Source: an uncultured Alphaproteobacteria bacterium (GTDB lineage: Bacteria; Pseudomonadota; Alphaproteobacteria; RF32; CAG-239). Taken from it: a stretch of DNA of 46,132 bases. Positions 8,801-21,901 of this stretch are shown one piece after another. The stretch lies in contig CALYAW010000003.1 in assembly GCA_944393685.1 (NCBI GenBank), forward strand, positions 1-46,132. Reading direction: 5' to 3'. The notes beneath the pieces are model-generated. The model saw nothing but the letters and a program-made list of their open reading frames with translations. It was not told where the DNA came from and did not search any database. Positions within the stretch are counted from its first letter, which is position 1, and every line of letters starts with the position of its first letter. The position numbers were made by a program, and so were the translations under genes.

Positions 8801-10066
8801 GTTGAGAAAGACGAACGTGCTTTGTCTATTGAGCAGGAAGAAATTTCGGCTTTGGCAAAAGATCGTGATGATGAAATTGCAATTATTCGTCGTAACGTTG
8901 AGGCTCGTTTGAAAGCAATGTTGCTTGGTCAGACTGTTGTTGATGCTCCGAAAGGCTCAATTGCAAAAAATGCTAAAGTAACAGAAGAAGCGTTGGATAA
9001 TATTCCTTCTTCACAGTGGCGCAAGATCGTTGTTAAAGATGAAACAACTATGGCCAATGTTGAAGAGTTGCTTAACGCTTTTGACAGTCGTTTGGAAAAA
9101 ATTCAAAAGCATTTTGATGACAAAGTCGAGAAAGTTCAGCGTGGTGATGATTTGTTACCCGGTGTTCTTAAGATGGTTAAGGTCTTTATTGCAACCAAGC
9201 GTAAGATTCAATCCGGTGATAAAATTGCCGGACGCCACGGAAACAAAGGTACGATTTCTCGAGTTTTACCGTTGCAAGATATGCCTTATATGGAAGATGG
9301 TACTCCGGTAGATATTGTTTTGAACCCACTCGGTGTTCCTTCTCGTATGAACGTCGGACAAATTTTGGAAACACACCTCGGTTGGGCTGCCAAAAAACTT
9401 GGTCAGCAAGTCAATGAGTTGTGGGAACAAGTTAAGGCCGGACAGAAAGACGAAAAAGAACTGCGCGCAAAACTCAAAGATGTATATGGTGAAAAACAAT
9501 ATAATCGCGAGATTGCCAATATGAGCAGTGAAGAGTTGGATCTTATGGTTCCAAACCTTAAGAACGGTATCCCGATGGCTACGCCGGTATTTGATGGCGC
9601 CAGTGGTGATGACATCAATGAGATGTTGACTAAAGCCGGCTTGCCGACTTCAGGTCAAATTGATTTGTATGATGGTCGTACCGGTGAGAAATTTGATCGT
9701 AAAGTTACCGTTGGTATCATTTATATGATTAAATTGCACCATATCGTTGATGAAAAAATGCACGCTCGTTCTGTCGGCCCGTACTCTTTGGTTACTCAAC
9801 AACCGTTGGGCGGTAAAGCTCAGTTCGGTGGACAGCGTTTTGGTGAAATGGAAGTTTGGGCGTTGCAAGCGTATGGTGCCGCTTATACATTGCAAGAGAT
9901 GCTGACCGTTAAATCCGATGATGTTAACGGCAGAACCAAAGTTTATGAGGCAATCGTTCGCGGTGAGGATAGCTTTGAGGCTGGAATCCCCGAATCATTC
10001 AATGTTCTGACCAAAGAAATTAAGTCTTTGTGCTTGAATGTCGAATTGTTGAACGAAGAAGTTTAA
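5891..10066 (+). CDS. rpoB: DNA-directed RNA polymerase subunit beta
   Basis: This is the beta subunit of RNA polymerase, which forms one pincer and half of the active centre. The start is the ATG at 5891 ([17 protein letters not shown]) with AAGGA 10 bases upstream. An in-frame extension to 5825 would run through the promoter and is rejected. The product is 1391 residues, normal for Alphaproteobacteria. The rifampicin pocket reads [19 protein letters not shown] followed by [20 protein letters not shown], with no common resistance substitution. Later conserved blocks include [32 protein letters not shown] and the C-terminal clamp [20 protein letters not shown]. rpoC follows after 21 bases. 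Confidence 0.98.
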   Translation: MKESYTSKRRVRRNFGRIDAVADMPSLIEVQKGSYDSFIQAKGAEKCEFGLEEVFKSIFPIRDFSGNGELEFVSYELEEPKYDVDECIKRDMTYAAPVKATLRLVVWDTDEATGAKSIHDIKEQDVYMGDIPLMTDKGTFIFNGTERVVVSQMHRSPGVFFDHDKGKTMASGKYLFAARIIPYRGSWLDFEFDAKDLVYARIDRRRKLPVTSVLYSLYSKETEDKIAALAKEGKVIDPADVKGMDKEEILNYFYEADTYIAEKKNWKVKFIPERMKGIKFDFDLVDAKSGEVVLEAGKKLSPRSAKKLADDGLEFYKVTAQQMLGKFLAQNVVVAKTGEVLAEAGDEITEEILEKFAANKITEIKTLFIDGINVGPYIRNTLAADKNTCREEALLDIYRVMRPGDPPTYETSDALFHALFFDKDRYDLSSVGRVKINAALDISFEDAPDTLGTLRKDDILRIVKRLCELRDGKGEVDDIDHLGNRRVRSVGELMENQYRMGLLRMERAIRERMSSENLNNVKPQDLVNAKPIASVIREFFGSSQLSQFMDQNNPLSEITHKRRLSALGPGGLSRDRAGFEVRDVHPTHYGRICPIETPEGPNIGLINSLATYARINKYGFIECPYRKVVNGVVTNDVVYLSANEEGKFKIAEANAKVKEDGHFENELIACRKAGEFEFAHPEEIDFIDVSPKQLVSVATALIPFLENDDANRALMGANMQRQGVPLLRSEAPLVGTGVEGVVAKDSGATVVCKADGIVDAVDATRIVVRSKDEHAADAGVDIYRLQKFRRSNQNTCINQVPLVKVGDEVKAGDIMADGQCTEMGELALGKNVLVAFMPWNGLNYEDAILLSERISRDDVFTSLHIEEFEVMARDTKLGQEEITRDIPNVGEEALRNLDEAGIVYIGAEVKAGDILVGKVTPKGESPVTPEEKLLRAIFGEKASDVRDTSLRVQPGIEGIVVDVHVFSRRGVEKDERALSIEQEEISALAKDRDDEIAIIRRNVEARLKAMLLGQTVVDAPKGSIAKNAKVTEEALDNIPSSQWRKIVVKDETTMANVEELLNAFDSRLEKIQKHFDDKVEKVQRGDDLLPGVLKMVKVFIATKRKIQSGDKIAGRHGNKGTISRVLPLQDMPYMEDGTPVDIVLNPLGVPSRMNVGQILETHLGWAAKKLGQQVNELWEQVKAGQKDEKELRAKLKDVYGEKQYNREIANMSSEELDLMVPNLKNGIPMATPVFDGASGDDINEMLTKAGLPTSGQIDLYDGRTGEKFDRKVTVGIIYMIKLHHIVDEKMHARSVGPYSLVTQQPLGGKAQFGGQRFGEMEVWALQAYGAAYTLQEMLTVKSDDVNGRTKVYEAIVRGEDSFEAGIPESFNVLTKEIKSLCLNVELLNEEV

Positions 10067-14239
<4,173 letters not shown>

Positions 14240-14271
14240 ATTGCTATTTACGGTATAGAAAAGCGTAGTAC

Positions 14272-14304
14272 AAAAGCCCCCTCATGTAATTGAGGGGGCT
14301 TTTT
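14272..14304 (+). terminator. Intrinsic terminator of rpoBC
   Basis: AAAAGCCCCCTCA (14272-14284) pairs with TGAGGGGGCTTTT (14291-14303) around a 6-base loop, ending in a T-run. The A-run on the other side means it can also serve the convergent small gene at 14442. Confidence 0.95.
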
Positions 14305-14441
14305 GTTGTTTTGAGAACAAAATGTTGTTTTAGAGAGAATGGATTAACATATCTTGAAAGATTTTTGTCGGAGTATTTGTGGAAAAGTAAAACATTTTTA
14401 GAGGCAAAACCTTCGGCTTTTTTGTGAATACGTTGCCTTTT

Positions 14442-14702
14442 TTAGATATCAAGACACTTTTTTTGGTCGATGCCTTTTCGTTGGCATTCCATTAGTCGAT
14501 CACTGTCGGGAAGATTTTCTTTATCTCCATAATTATACATGTCAGCGTCAAATGTTGATTTATCATCTCGCTCAAGTAGGGAATCTGTTAAAATGTTTTT
14601 TTCGACGTTTTTGATGTGAAAATCCTTGTCATTGTTCCTTAAGTAGGGGGCTTTATCAAAGCCGATTGTTTGAAAGCCACAAGGCTTTTTTTCAAGTATC
14701 AT
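14442..14702 (-). CDS. Small hypothetical protein, 86 residues
   Basis: This short charged protein has no recognisable family. It begins MILEKKPCGFQTIGFDKAPY and ends MECQRKGIDQKKCLDI, with Cys at positions 8, 73 and 82. There is no signal peptide or membrane helix. The case for its being real is a very good ribosome-binding site, TAAGGAG, 6 bases before the ATG, plus gene-like composition and no competing ORF. It converges on rpoC and is followed upstream by a plus-strand antiporter gene, so it is probably monocistronic. Confidence 0.6.
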   Translation of the reverse strand: MILEKKPCGFQTIGFDKAPYLRNNDKDFHIKNVEKNILTDSLLERDDKSTFDADMYNYGDKENLPDSDRLMECQRKGIDQKKCLDI

Positions 14703-14871
14703 TGTTTTCTCCTTACAAATAAAACTAAAAAAGAAATAAGATGTTTCGAGCTAGTTTTAAACCCAATCAAAAGTTTGAAATATATCACATGATAGTTGTG
14801 CAAAAAAGCTGGTGTTTTTTTTGCACTTTGACTATAGTAAATAGAGGCTTAGAGGAGGAAAGGAAATAGAG

Positions 14872-15834
14872 ATGTTGATGCCGCTATTGTTGATTGTTCT
14901 TGGGTTTGTTTTACTGATGGGAGGTGCTGAGTATACGGTGCGTGGTGCGGTTGCAATAGCAAATCGGTTGCATATCCCAAGTTTAATTGTCGGATTGACG
15001 ATTGTTGCTTTGGGAACTTCTGTTCCGGAGTGCGTGGTGAGTATTAAATCGGCATTAAGTGGAAACGCCGGTATTTCGGTGGGAAATGTTATTGGGTCTA
15101 ATATTGCCAATGTTTTGCTCGTTTTAGGGGCTTCTGCTTTAATCTATCCCATTAGTTGTGATGGAAAGGCTTTTTATAGAGATTTTTCATTTTTGTTTGT
15201 GGTTACGCTTGTTTTTTCTTTCTTTGTGATTAATGGCAGGTTCATTAATTGGAATGGTTGGGTATTGTTGGGCTTTTTGATTTTGTTTTTGATTTATAAT
15301 TATATTGGAGCGCAATCAGATGAAAATTTTGAAAATGAAATTCCCTCACAATTAGTTGATCGTGGTTGGTTGATTATTTTGTTTGCGTTGAGCGCTGGTT
15401 TGGCTGCAATTGCATATGGAGCTGATTTTTTGGTTAAGGGAGCTGTTGATATTGCTAGGATATTGGGAATTTCGGAGGAAATTATCGGAGTTACAATCAT
15501 TGCTGTCGGGACTTCTATGCCCGAGTTGGCAACCAGCTGTGTGGCAGCTTTTCGTCATCAAAATGGTATTGCTCTCGGTAATGTTGTTGGTTCTAATATC
15601 TGGAATATTGTATTTGTGATGGGCGCAACTTCTGCGATTACGGACGTTAAGGTAGCAGATCAGTTTATTTTGTTTGATGTGTGGGTGATGATGTTTGCTT
15701 CATTTATGTTGCTGCCAATTATGATGTTTAAAAATAAAATTACTCGAGCAGAAGGTATGTTTATGTTACTTTGTTTTGGGGCTTATATCTATGCTCAGGT
15801 TTTGATTAATCGCGGTGATTTGGTTCTAATGTAA
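14872..15834 (+). CDS. Sodium/calcium exchanger family (CaCA) inner-membrane antiporter
   Basis: This is a 320-residue polytopic membrane protein with the internal duplication of the CaCA superfamily. The first alpha repeat has ALGTSVPECVVSIKSAL and GNVIGSNIANVLLVLG; the second has AVGTSMPELATSCVAAF and GNVVGSNIWNIVFVMG. The acidic residues in the two GTS-x-PE motifs bind the cation. Similar to E. coli YrbG; the ion could be Ca2+ or K+ coupled to Na+ or H+, which sequence alone does not decide. The ATG follows AGAGGAGGAAAGG, a strong ribosome-binding site. uvrC begins 13 bases after the stop, suggesting co-transcription. Confidence 0.9.
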   Translation: MLMPLLLIVLGFVLLMGGAEYTVRGAVAIANRLHIPSLIVGLTIVALGTSVPECVVSIKSALSGNAGISVGNVIGSNIANVLLVLGASALIYPISCDGKAFYRDFSFLFVVTLVFSFFVINGRFINWNGWVLLGFLILFLIYNYIGAQSDENFENEIPSQLVDRGWLIILFALSAGLAAIAYGADFLVKGAVDIARILGISEEIIGVTIIAVGTSMPELATSCVAAFRHQNGIALGNVVGSNIWNIVFVMGATSAITDVKVADQFILFDVWVMMFASFMLLPIMMFKNKITRAEGMFMLLCFGAYIYAQVLINRGDLVLM

Positions 15835-15847
15835 AGGTAGGGTTAGT

Positions 15848-17653
15848 TTGTTTGATATAAAAAAAGGCCTTGAAAATCTAAAACGGCATATCCAAATAGC
15901 TCCGGACAACCCCGGAGTTTATCGAATGCTTAATGAATATGAAGAAGTCCTGTATGTCGGCAAAGCCAAAAATATAAAAAAACGAATTGTTGCCTATTCT
16001 CATATTGATAAATTACCACTGCGTTTACAGCAGATGGTTGCTCAGATTGTGCGGATGGAATTTATTATTGTTGAAAATGAGGCAAGAGCTTTATTGGTAG
16101 AAAATGAGCTTATTAAGAAATATAAGCCTCGTTATAACATATTGCTTAAAGACGATAAAACTTTTCCGCATTTGATGATTGATGTCCAGTCCGAATATCC
16201 CTGTTTGCGAAAGTATCGTGGTCAGCGTAAAGACAAAAGTAAGTATTTTGGACCCTTTGCAAGTGTTGGTGCGGTTAATAATGTGATAGATGTTTTGCAA
16301 AAAGCTTTTTTATTGCGCTCTTGTTCGGATAGCGTCTTTCGTAATCGTGAAAGACCTTGTCTTCAGTATCAGATAAAAAGATGCAGCGCTCCTTGTGTGG
16401 GGCGTATTTCTCCTGCAGATTATAAGCGTTTGGTTCAAGAGGCGGTGGCATTTCTGGAGGGAAAAAATAGCAAGGTTCAAGAAGAATTGTCTATTGCTAT
16501 GAATGAGGCTAGTGCCAGAGAGGCTTATGAAGAAGCTATTGTATTGCGAGATCGTATACGTGCATTGACAGCTATTCAATCTAGGCAAAATGTTGAATAC
16601 GCCGATATAAAATCTGCGGATGTAATTGCATTGGTTCGAGATAAAAATTTGGTTTGTATTCAAATATTTTTTATTCGTGCCGGTCAAAATTGCGGTAATG
16701 TGCCATATTTTCCAACACAAGCGGAAGGAGCTTCCGATGCTGAAATATTAGAGGCGTTTATCAGTAGTTTTTATATCGGACATATGCCTCCTAAAGAAAT
16801 TATTATAAAACAGAATTTGGAAAATGCCGTTTTTCTAAGTGAAGCAGTCGGTGCTAAAATCAGCTGTTGTCATAAAGGAAATAAAGCAAAACTGGTGGTA
16901 ACGGCGGAAAATAATGCCAAGGCTTGTATTGAACGCAAAGTTGCGATGATGGCAAGTGTTGAGAATAATCTTCAGGCCTTTAAGGAAAGGTTTGGTTTAT
17001 CAGCTATTCCGCGCAGAATTGAAATATACGATAATTCTCATATCCAAGGAAGTTATGCGATAGGAGCGATGGTTGTTGCAACTCCTGATGGCTTTGATAA
17101 AAAAAGTTATCGTACGTTTAATATTAAAAATTCGGAAATTACCAATGATGACTTTGCCATGATGAAAGAGGTTTTACTACGCCGATTTGAAAAAATGACA
17201 CCTGAAAACAGGCCCGATGTTATTTTATTGGATGGTGGGCGAGGTCAGCTTAATGCCGTATATGAAGCATTAGACAAATATGAGCTTGACGGTATTGCCA
17301 TTATTGCTATTTCCAAAGGTCCTGATCGTAATGCGGGAAAAGAATTTTATCATATGAAAAATAAGGAGAGTTTCCCTTTGGAATTTCAGTCTCCGTTGGC
17401 TTTTTATATGCAGAATTTGCGTGATGAGGCGCATCGCTTTGCAATCGGAACACACCGAAAGAAAAGGGGAAAATCTATTTTTAAATCTTCGCTTGATGAG
17501 ATTGAGGGTATAGGAGGAAAACGTAAAAAAGATTTGCTAAATTATTTTGGTTCGGTGGAAGAAGTTGCTCAAGCGTCTGTAACCGATTTGCAAAAAATAT
17601 CAGGAATTAGTAAAAAAACAGCGGAAAAAATCTTTAACTACTTCCATAATTAA
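15848..17653 (+). CDS. uvrC: Excinuclease ABC subunit C
   Basis: UvrC makes both incisions beside a DNA lesion during nucleotide excision repair. The N-terminal GIY-YIG nuclease domain shows NPGVYRM and EVLYVGKAKNIKKRI (about residues 22-46). The Cys cluster region RPCLQYQIKRCSAPCVGRIS (about 168-187), a UVR motif (about 208-243), the RNase H-like domain with YDNSHIQGSYAIGAMVV and LLDGGRGQLNA, and a C-terminal helix-hairpin-helix (IEGIGGKRKKDLLNYFG) follow. The start is a TTG, the only one giving a complete N terminus, with AAGGTAGGG upstream. The 601-residue length is normal. It precedes pgsA, a common arrangement in Proteobacteria. Confidence 0.95.
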   Translation: MFDIKKGLENLKRHIQIAPDNPGVYRMLNEYEEVLYVGKAKNIKKRIVAYSHIDKLPLRLQQMVAQIVRMEFIIVENEARALLVENELIKKYKPRYNILLKDDKTFPHLMIDVQSEYPCLRKYRGQRKDKSKYFGPFASVGAVNNVIDVLQKAFLLRSCSDSVFRNRERPCLQYQIKRCSAPCVGRISPADYKRLVQEAVAFLEGKNSKVQEELSIAMNEASAREAYEEAIVLRDRIRALTAIQSRQNVEYADIKSADVIALVRDKNLVCIQIFFIRAGQNCGNVPYFPTQAEGASDAEILEAFISSFYIGHMPPKEIIIKQNLENAVFLSEAVGAKISCCHKGNKAKLVVTAENNAKACIERKVAMMASVENNLQAFKERFGLSAIPRRIEIYDNSHIQGSYAIGAMVVATPDGFDKKSYRTFNIKNSEITNDDFAMMKEVLLRRFEKMTPENRPDVILLDGGRGQLNAVYEALDKYELDGIAIIAISKGPDRNAGKEFYHMKNKESFPLEFQSPLAFYMQNLRDEAHRFAIGTHRKKRGKSIFKSSLDEIEGIGGKRKKDLLNYFGSVEEVAQASVTDLQKISGISKKTAEKIFNYFHN

Positions 17654-17705
17654 AAAATCTCATCTACTATAATAAAAAAAGTTAATTTTATCATGAGGTG
17701 TGGAC

Positions 17706-18401
17706 GTGTATAGTTTGCCTAATATTTTGACAATATCAAGAATCGTTGTTATTCCACTGATTTTTTTGTCTGTTTATATTACTTCCAAAATGTGGGCCGT
17801 ATTTGCGGCAGTGTTATTTATTGTTGCATCTATTACCGATTATTTTGATGGTTATTTGGCCCGCGCAAGAGGAGAGGTCTCTGCCTTCGGACGTTTGCTC
17901 GATCCGATAGCTGATAAATTGTTGGTTGCTTCGGCTTTGGTTGTCTTGTTGGCAAAGCCTGATATGCTGGTTACAAAATTGAGCTATATTCCGGTGGTAG
18001 TTATTTTATGTCGAGAGATTTTGGTTTCCGGGTTGCGGGAATTTTTAATGGAAGTCAAGGTCGGAATGCCGGTGACACGTTTGGCAAAATGGAAAACAGG
18101 TTTTCAGATGACGGCATTGTCAATGCTGTTGCTTAAAGGCGTCTGGTTTTGGGGTGGTATCGGTGAGATATTGCTGTGGGTGGCCGGTGTGTTGACTTTT
18201 ATTACAGGTTATCAGTACTTTCAAAAAAGCCTCGATTATATTCGGAAGATGAATAAGGCTCCTCAAAATAAAAAAGTTGGGGTCAAAGAAGTCAAAGTGA
18301 ATGAACCTAAAAAAGCGAAAAAGGCTGGTGCTAAAACAAAAATTAATGCTACTTCCAAAACACAGAAAACTTTGAAGACAAAAAAGACTGTAAAAAAATA
18401 G
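17706..18401 (+). CDS. pgsA: CDP-diacylglycerol-glycerol-3-phosphate 3-phosphatidyltransferase
   Basis: PgsA makes phosphatidylglycerol phosphate, the committed step to PG and cardiolipin, in the inner membrane. The CDP-alcohol phosphotransferase motif D-x2-DG-x2-AR-x8-G-x3-D-x3-D is intact (DYFDGYLARARGEVSAFG then RLLDPIAD). Four or more membrane helices are visible. A GTG at 17700 is in frame, but TGAGG (17694-17698) is spaced properly only for the GTG at 17706, giving MYSLPNILTISR, the usual N terminus. An unusual Lys-rich tail of about 50 residues (KKAKKAGAKTKINATSK and similar) follows the enzyme core and is probably cytoplasmic. Confidence 0.93.
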   Translation: MYSLPNILTISRIVVIPLIFLSVYITSKMWAVFAAVLFIVASITDYFDGYLARARGEVSAFGRLLDPIADKLLVASALVVLLAKPDMLVTKLSYIPVVVILCREILVSGLREFLMEVKVGMPVTRLAKWKTGFQMTALSMLLLKGVWFWGGIGEILLWVAGVLTFITGYQYFQKSLDYIRKMNKAPQNKKVGVKEVKVNEPKKAKKAGAKTKINATSKTQKTLKTKKTVKK

Positions 18402-18432
18402 TTTTCGCTCCGGCTTTTTAAAATGAGGGTCA

Positions 18433-19128
18433 ATGGATAGTGAAATCAAACATATTTTGGTTGTCGATGATGACACAAGGTTGCGTTCTCTCCTGCAAAG
18501 ATTTTTGCGGGAGAGTGGCTTTTATGTGTCAGCGGCTAAAAAAGCTGCGGAAGCCAGATTGTTGATGGAACAATATAAGTTTGATTTGTTAATTGTCGAT
18601 ATTATGATGCCAGAGGAAAGTGGCTTGGAATTTTTGGAAAAACTTCGAAAAGAAAGTAATGTCCCTGTAATTATGTTGACAGCCATGGGGGAAACAGAGG
18701 ATCGTATCAGCGGATTAGAGATTGGGGCTGATGATTATTTGCCTAAACCTTTTGAGCCTAAAGAGTTGGTCTTGCGAATTAAAAGCATATTACGAAGAGC
18801 TCCTGTCGAAAAACAAGATGTTTGTGATTTTTTGAATTTTGGTGGATGTTCTTATAATCTTCAGACAAAAGAGCTCTTGACCAAGCATGGTGAAATTATT
18901 CACATTACTCCTGTTGAACAGGCTTTGTTGAATATTTTGGGCGTGAAGTCCGGACAGGTGTTCAGCCGTGAAAAATTGGCAGAACTGTTGGGTGCCGGGC
19001 AAAGTCCGCGCTCTATTGACGTGCAGATTACAAGGCTGCGCAAAAAAATTGAACCAGATACCAAAAATCCACGCTACTTGCAGACCGTGCGCGGAAAAGG
19101 GTATATGCTACTTTCAGTAAAGGAATAA
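18433..19128 (+). CDS. OmpR/PhoB-family response regulator
   Basis: This is a two-component DNA-binding regulator of 231 residues. The receiver domain has the acidic pair VVDDD (about residues 10-14), phospho-acceptor Asp56 in VDIMMP, Thr83 in LTAMGE and Lys105 in YLPKPF. The C-terminal winged helix carries FSREKLAELL, SPRSIDVQITRLRKKIE and the RTVRGKGYML wing, all typical of OmpR. A GAGGG ribosome-binding site precedes the ATG, and the kinase gene follows after 4 bases, so it is the cognate partner of that kinase. The regulated genes are unknown. Confidence 0.93.
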   Translation: MDSEIKHILVVDDDTRLRSLLQRFLRESGFYVSAAKKAAEARLLMEQYKFDLLIVDIMMPEESGLEFLEKLRKESNVPVIMLTAMGETEDRISGLEIGADDYLPKPFEPKELVLRIKSILRRAPVEKQDVCDFLNFGGCSYNLQTKELLTKHGEIIHITPVEQALLNILGVKSGQVFSREKLAELLGAGQSPRSIDVQITRLRKKIEPDTKNPRYLQTVRGKGYMLLSVKE

Positions 19129-19132
19129 AAAA

Positions 19133-20491
19133 ATGCATATCAGACTGTCTCCGAAATGGGAAGAAAAATTACGTTATTTGCGTTTGAAATTTTTGCCGAG
19201 GACTTTGTTCTTTCGAACGATGCTGTTGATTTTTGTTCCTTTGATTGTGGTGCAAATTGTGTCGGTTGTTATGTTTTTTGACGGAAGCTGGAGCAGAATG
19301 GGACGCAGGCTGTCCGAGAATTTGGCCTCAGACATGAAATTTATTATTGATATTGCCAATGAGCAGCCCAAAAAAGTTTCTACTTTGCAGAAAATGTCCT
19401 CTTCGACTTTGGAACTGGATTTTGAGTATTTTTCTAATCAAGCAAAGCATCAAGTTATGAATAAAGCCAGCAAAGGTAATAAATTGATAGTGGGATATTT
19501 AGAGGAAGCTCTTAAACAGAATTTTGGTGAGGATATGACTTCTATTTATCTGGGAAATGGAGATAAAGATTTGGAGGTCTTTGTCGATACGGAAAAAGGT
19601 TTGTATAAATTTACGGCTTCTAAGAAAAAAATATTTAGTTCTTCCATTTTTATGTTTGTTGTGTGGATGGCGGGAACTTCTGTTTTGTTGTTTTTGGTGG
19701 CGGTTTTGTTTTTGCGTATTCAGGTTCGTTCCATTGCCAGATTGGCGGAAGTTGCCGAGGAGTTTGGCAAGGGAATTGATAACCAAGATTTTAAACCTTC
19801 GGGGTCTTCTGAAGTGCGAAAGGCTGCAATTGCTTTTATTAAAATGAAGGAACGTATTCAGCGACAAATCAGTGAGCGCACTCAGATGCTGGCCGGTGTG
19901 TCTCATGATCTACGGACACCTTTGACACGCATGAAATTGCAAGTGACAATGATGGCTGACAGTGATGACAAAAAAGACTTTCTGTCTGATATTGATGAAA
20001 TGGAAAAAATGCTTGATGGATATCTTTCTTTTGTCAGTGGTGAAGGTGGCGAAAAATCAAGCTTTGTTGATATGAATGAGATGATTTTGAGCATTATTAA
20101 TAAGTTTCGTAATAAAAAAGCTCTTATTCGCTATTCTACAAATGATCAGGTTAGTGCGATTCAAGGACGAGAGCAGGCTTTAAAACGAGCTGTAACAAAT
20201 ATTATTGCCAATGCGTTTCGTTACGGAAAAACAATTTCGGTTAAGTTAGAAAGTAACAATAAAAAATTGAATTTGGTGATTGAGGATGATGGTCCTGGTA
20301 TTCCAAAAGATAAACGCAATGATGTCTTTAAGGCTTTTTATCGTCTGGAAAATTCTCGCAATAAAGAAACTGGAGGTGTCGGCTTGGGCTTATCTATTGC
20401 CAAAGATGTGATTTCTTCTCATGGTGGTACAATTGAGCTGGATGATAGTGAATTGGGCGGATTAAAAGTGTTAATTAGTATTCCTTTGTAA
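19133..20491 (+). CDS. EnvZ-type sensor histidine kinase
   Basis: This 452-residue membrane kinase pairs with the preceding regulator. It has a first membrane helix at about residues 29-49, a periplasmic sensor of about 120 residues, a second helix at about 171-194 and a HAMP linker to about residue 246. The H-box AGVSHDLRTPLTRMKL carries His258. The ATPase domain has NIIANAFRYG (N box), DDGPGIP (G1) and GGVGLGLSIAK (G2). The sensor domain has no family signature I can name. AAGGA precedes the ATG. A gene for an acidic Trp-Leu-motif protein begins 12 bases after the stop. Confidence 0.93.
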   Translation: MHIRLSPKWEEKLRYLRLKFLPRTLFFRTMLLIFVPLIVVQIVSVVMFFDGSWSRMGRRLSENLASDMKFIIDIANEQPKKVSTLQKMSSSTLELDFEYFSNQAKHQVMNKASKGNKLIVGYLEEALKQNFGEDMTSIYLGNGDKDLEVFVDTEKGLYKFTASKKKIFSSSIFMFVVWMAGTSVLLFLVAVLFLRIQVRSIARLAEVAEEFGKGIDNQDFKPSGSSEVRKAAIAFIKMKERIQRQISERTQMLAGVSHDLRTPLTRMKLQVTMMADSDDKKDFLSDIDEMEKMLDGYLSFVSGEGGEKSSFVDMNEMILSIINKFRNKKALIRYSTNDQVSAIQGREQALKRAVTNIIANAFRYGKTISVKLESNNKKLNLVIEDDGPGIPKDKRNDVFKAFYRLENSRNKETGGVGLGLSIAKDVISSHGGTIELDDSELGGLKVLISIPL

Positions 20492-20503
20492 GGTATTTGC
20501 GTT

Positions 20504-21871
20504 ATGGATGAAACAGAGGAAATTTTGAAAGAATCTATTCCTATTGAGGATAATGAGCTTGAAGGAAATTCATGGCTGAAATCTGAAAATTCTGTTTTGG
20601 AAAATGAAACGAATTTTAATTTAGATGAAGTTTTGGATGAAGGGAATCCTACTCCTATTCTTGATGCGGATGCTTCTTTGAATATTGCTGATGAAGAAGA
20701 AAGTCAGGCTGATTTAGATATGAATAAGTGGCTGGCAGATGATAGTGAAAGTGTAGATGTTTCTTTAGACACAAGTGATAACTCCGAATCTATTATCTCT
20801 TTGGACGTTGAGCCTGAGCGCGCTGATTCAATATCTAATATTGTCTCTGAAGAAGAAATGCCGAATCAATCATCTGTGGATTTGGATGAACAGACTGCGT
20901 CTTTTGCAAATGATATGCCGGCAGCAGAATTGGACGGAACGGAGTGGTTAGCGGATACAACTGCCGAAAATTCTACAGACGATATTGCAGAAAATAATAT
21001 TGAAGATATTGAGCCAGAAATTGATTCTGATAAAAATGTTCTTGATAGCGGCGGCGGTTGGTTGGCGCAGGAGCAGGAGGTTGTTTCTGAAAATGACGAT
21101 AAAGTGTTTGATGAAATGGATATCTCTTCTGACGAAGATAGTAGGCAATCGGAAAATGAGGGAGAGAGTTTTTCTTCCAATTCGTGGTTGGCTGAAGATA
21201 AGGCAGAGGAAAATCCTGAGCTTGAGCCAAAAGACATATCCTTAAGTGGTGTTGATGCGCTAAATGAGGATTTTGAAGCTGCTCCTATGGAAGATGGTGA
21301 TGAAAATTCAAAAAGTTCGTGGCTTAATCCTTCGGAGGATCATGTTGCTTTTTTGGAAGATGAAAATGTCAGCGAAGAAACTTTGCTGGCAAGCGAAGAG
21401 GCAGAACCAGATGAAATGCATCTTGGAGAAGAAAATACGGCAGAAAATGCTGATTTGTCATTATCTGAGACTTCTGGCACGACGAGTGAGGCAAGTGTTG
21501 TTGCTCCTCTTTTTGATGATAACATTTCAAGCAGCGAAAATCCCAATGCTAATTTTTTGAGATGGTACAGCGGTACTTTGCATGATGAGATGTTTGAGAT
21601 ATCTAAAAACGACATGCCGGAGGCTATTGTCGGAACTGATGAAAAACAAATTATTCATATAAATGTCGGATACGAAACCTACGGATGGTTGGTAGAGTTT
21701 AGCAATGATATAATGATGAGTCTGGAAGATGTGCGCAGATATCAAATAAAGAATGGTTCTTTGCCAGGTTCTGACGGCGTTATTCGCTATGGGCAGAAAA
21801 GGTGTACATTTAGTGGCGTTAGTCGAATATTAATATATGAGAGTGTACGCTATTTTAGTTATGGAAGCTAA
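20504..21871 (+). CDS. Highly acidic protein with six Trp-Leu motifs and a C-terminal domain (unknown)
   Basis: Residues 1 to about 345 are low-complexity and dominated by Glu, Asp and Ser, so most likely disordered. Six Trp-Leu dipeptides recur with similar surroundings: NSWLKSE (Trp24), NKWLADD (76), TEWLADT (148), GGWLAQE (186), NSWLAED (228) and SSWLNPS (273), spaced 38-72 residues apart. Residues about 348-455 look folded (FLRWYSGTLHDEMF, GYETYGWLVEF, VRRYQIKNGSLPG). No signal peptide or membrane helix is present, so it is cytoplasmic. It starts 12 bases after the kinase gene with AAGGT upstream and ends at a terminator, so it is the last cistron of the two-component operon. I do not recognise the family; a multivalent scaffold is an inference. 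Confidence 0.8.
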   Translation: MDETEEILKESIPIEDNELEGNSWLKSENSVLENETNFNLDEVLDEGNPTPILDADASLNIADEEESQADLDMNKWLADDSESVDVSLDTSDNSESIISLDVEPERADSISNIVSEEEMPNQSSVDLDEQTASFANDMPAAELDGTEWLADTTAENSTDDIAENNIEDIEPEIDSDKNVLDSGGGWLAQEQEVVSENDDKVFDEMDISSDEDSRQSENEGESFSSNSWLAEDKAEENPELEPKDISLSGVDALNEDFEAAPMEDGDENSKSSWLNPSEDHVAFLEDENVSEETLLASEEAEPDEMHLGEENTAENADLSLSETSGTTSEASVVAPLFDDNISSSENPNANFLRWYSGTLHDEMFEISKNDMPEAIVGTDEKQIIHINVGYETYGWLVEFSNDIMMSLEDVRRYQIKNGSLPGSDGVIRYGQKRCTFSGVSRILIYESVRYFSYGS

Positions 21872-21901
21872 AAAAAGACCTCATTAAGAGGTCTTTTTTT
21901 T
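21870..21901. terminator. Bidirectional intrinsic terminator
   Basis: AAAAAAAGACCTC and GAGGTCTTTTTTT arms around ATTAA lie between the acidic-protein gene (plus) and the convergent lipoprotein gene (minus). T-runs on both strands allow it to terminate both transcripts. Confidence 0.9.
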
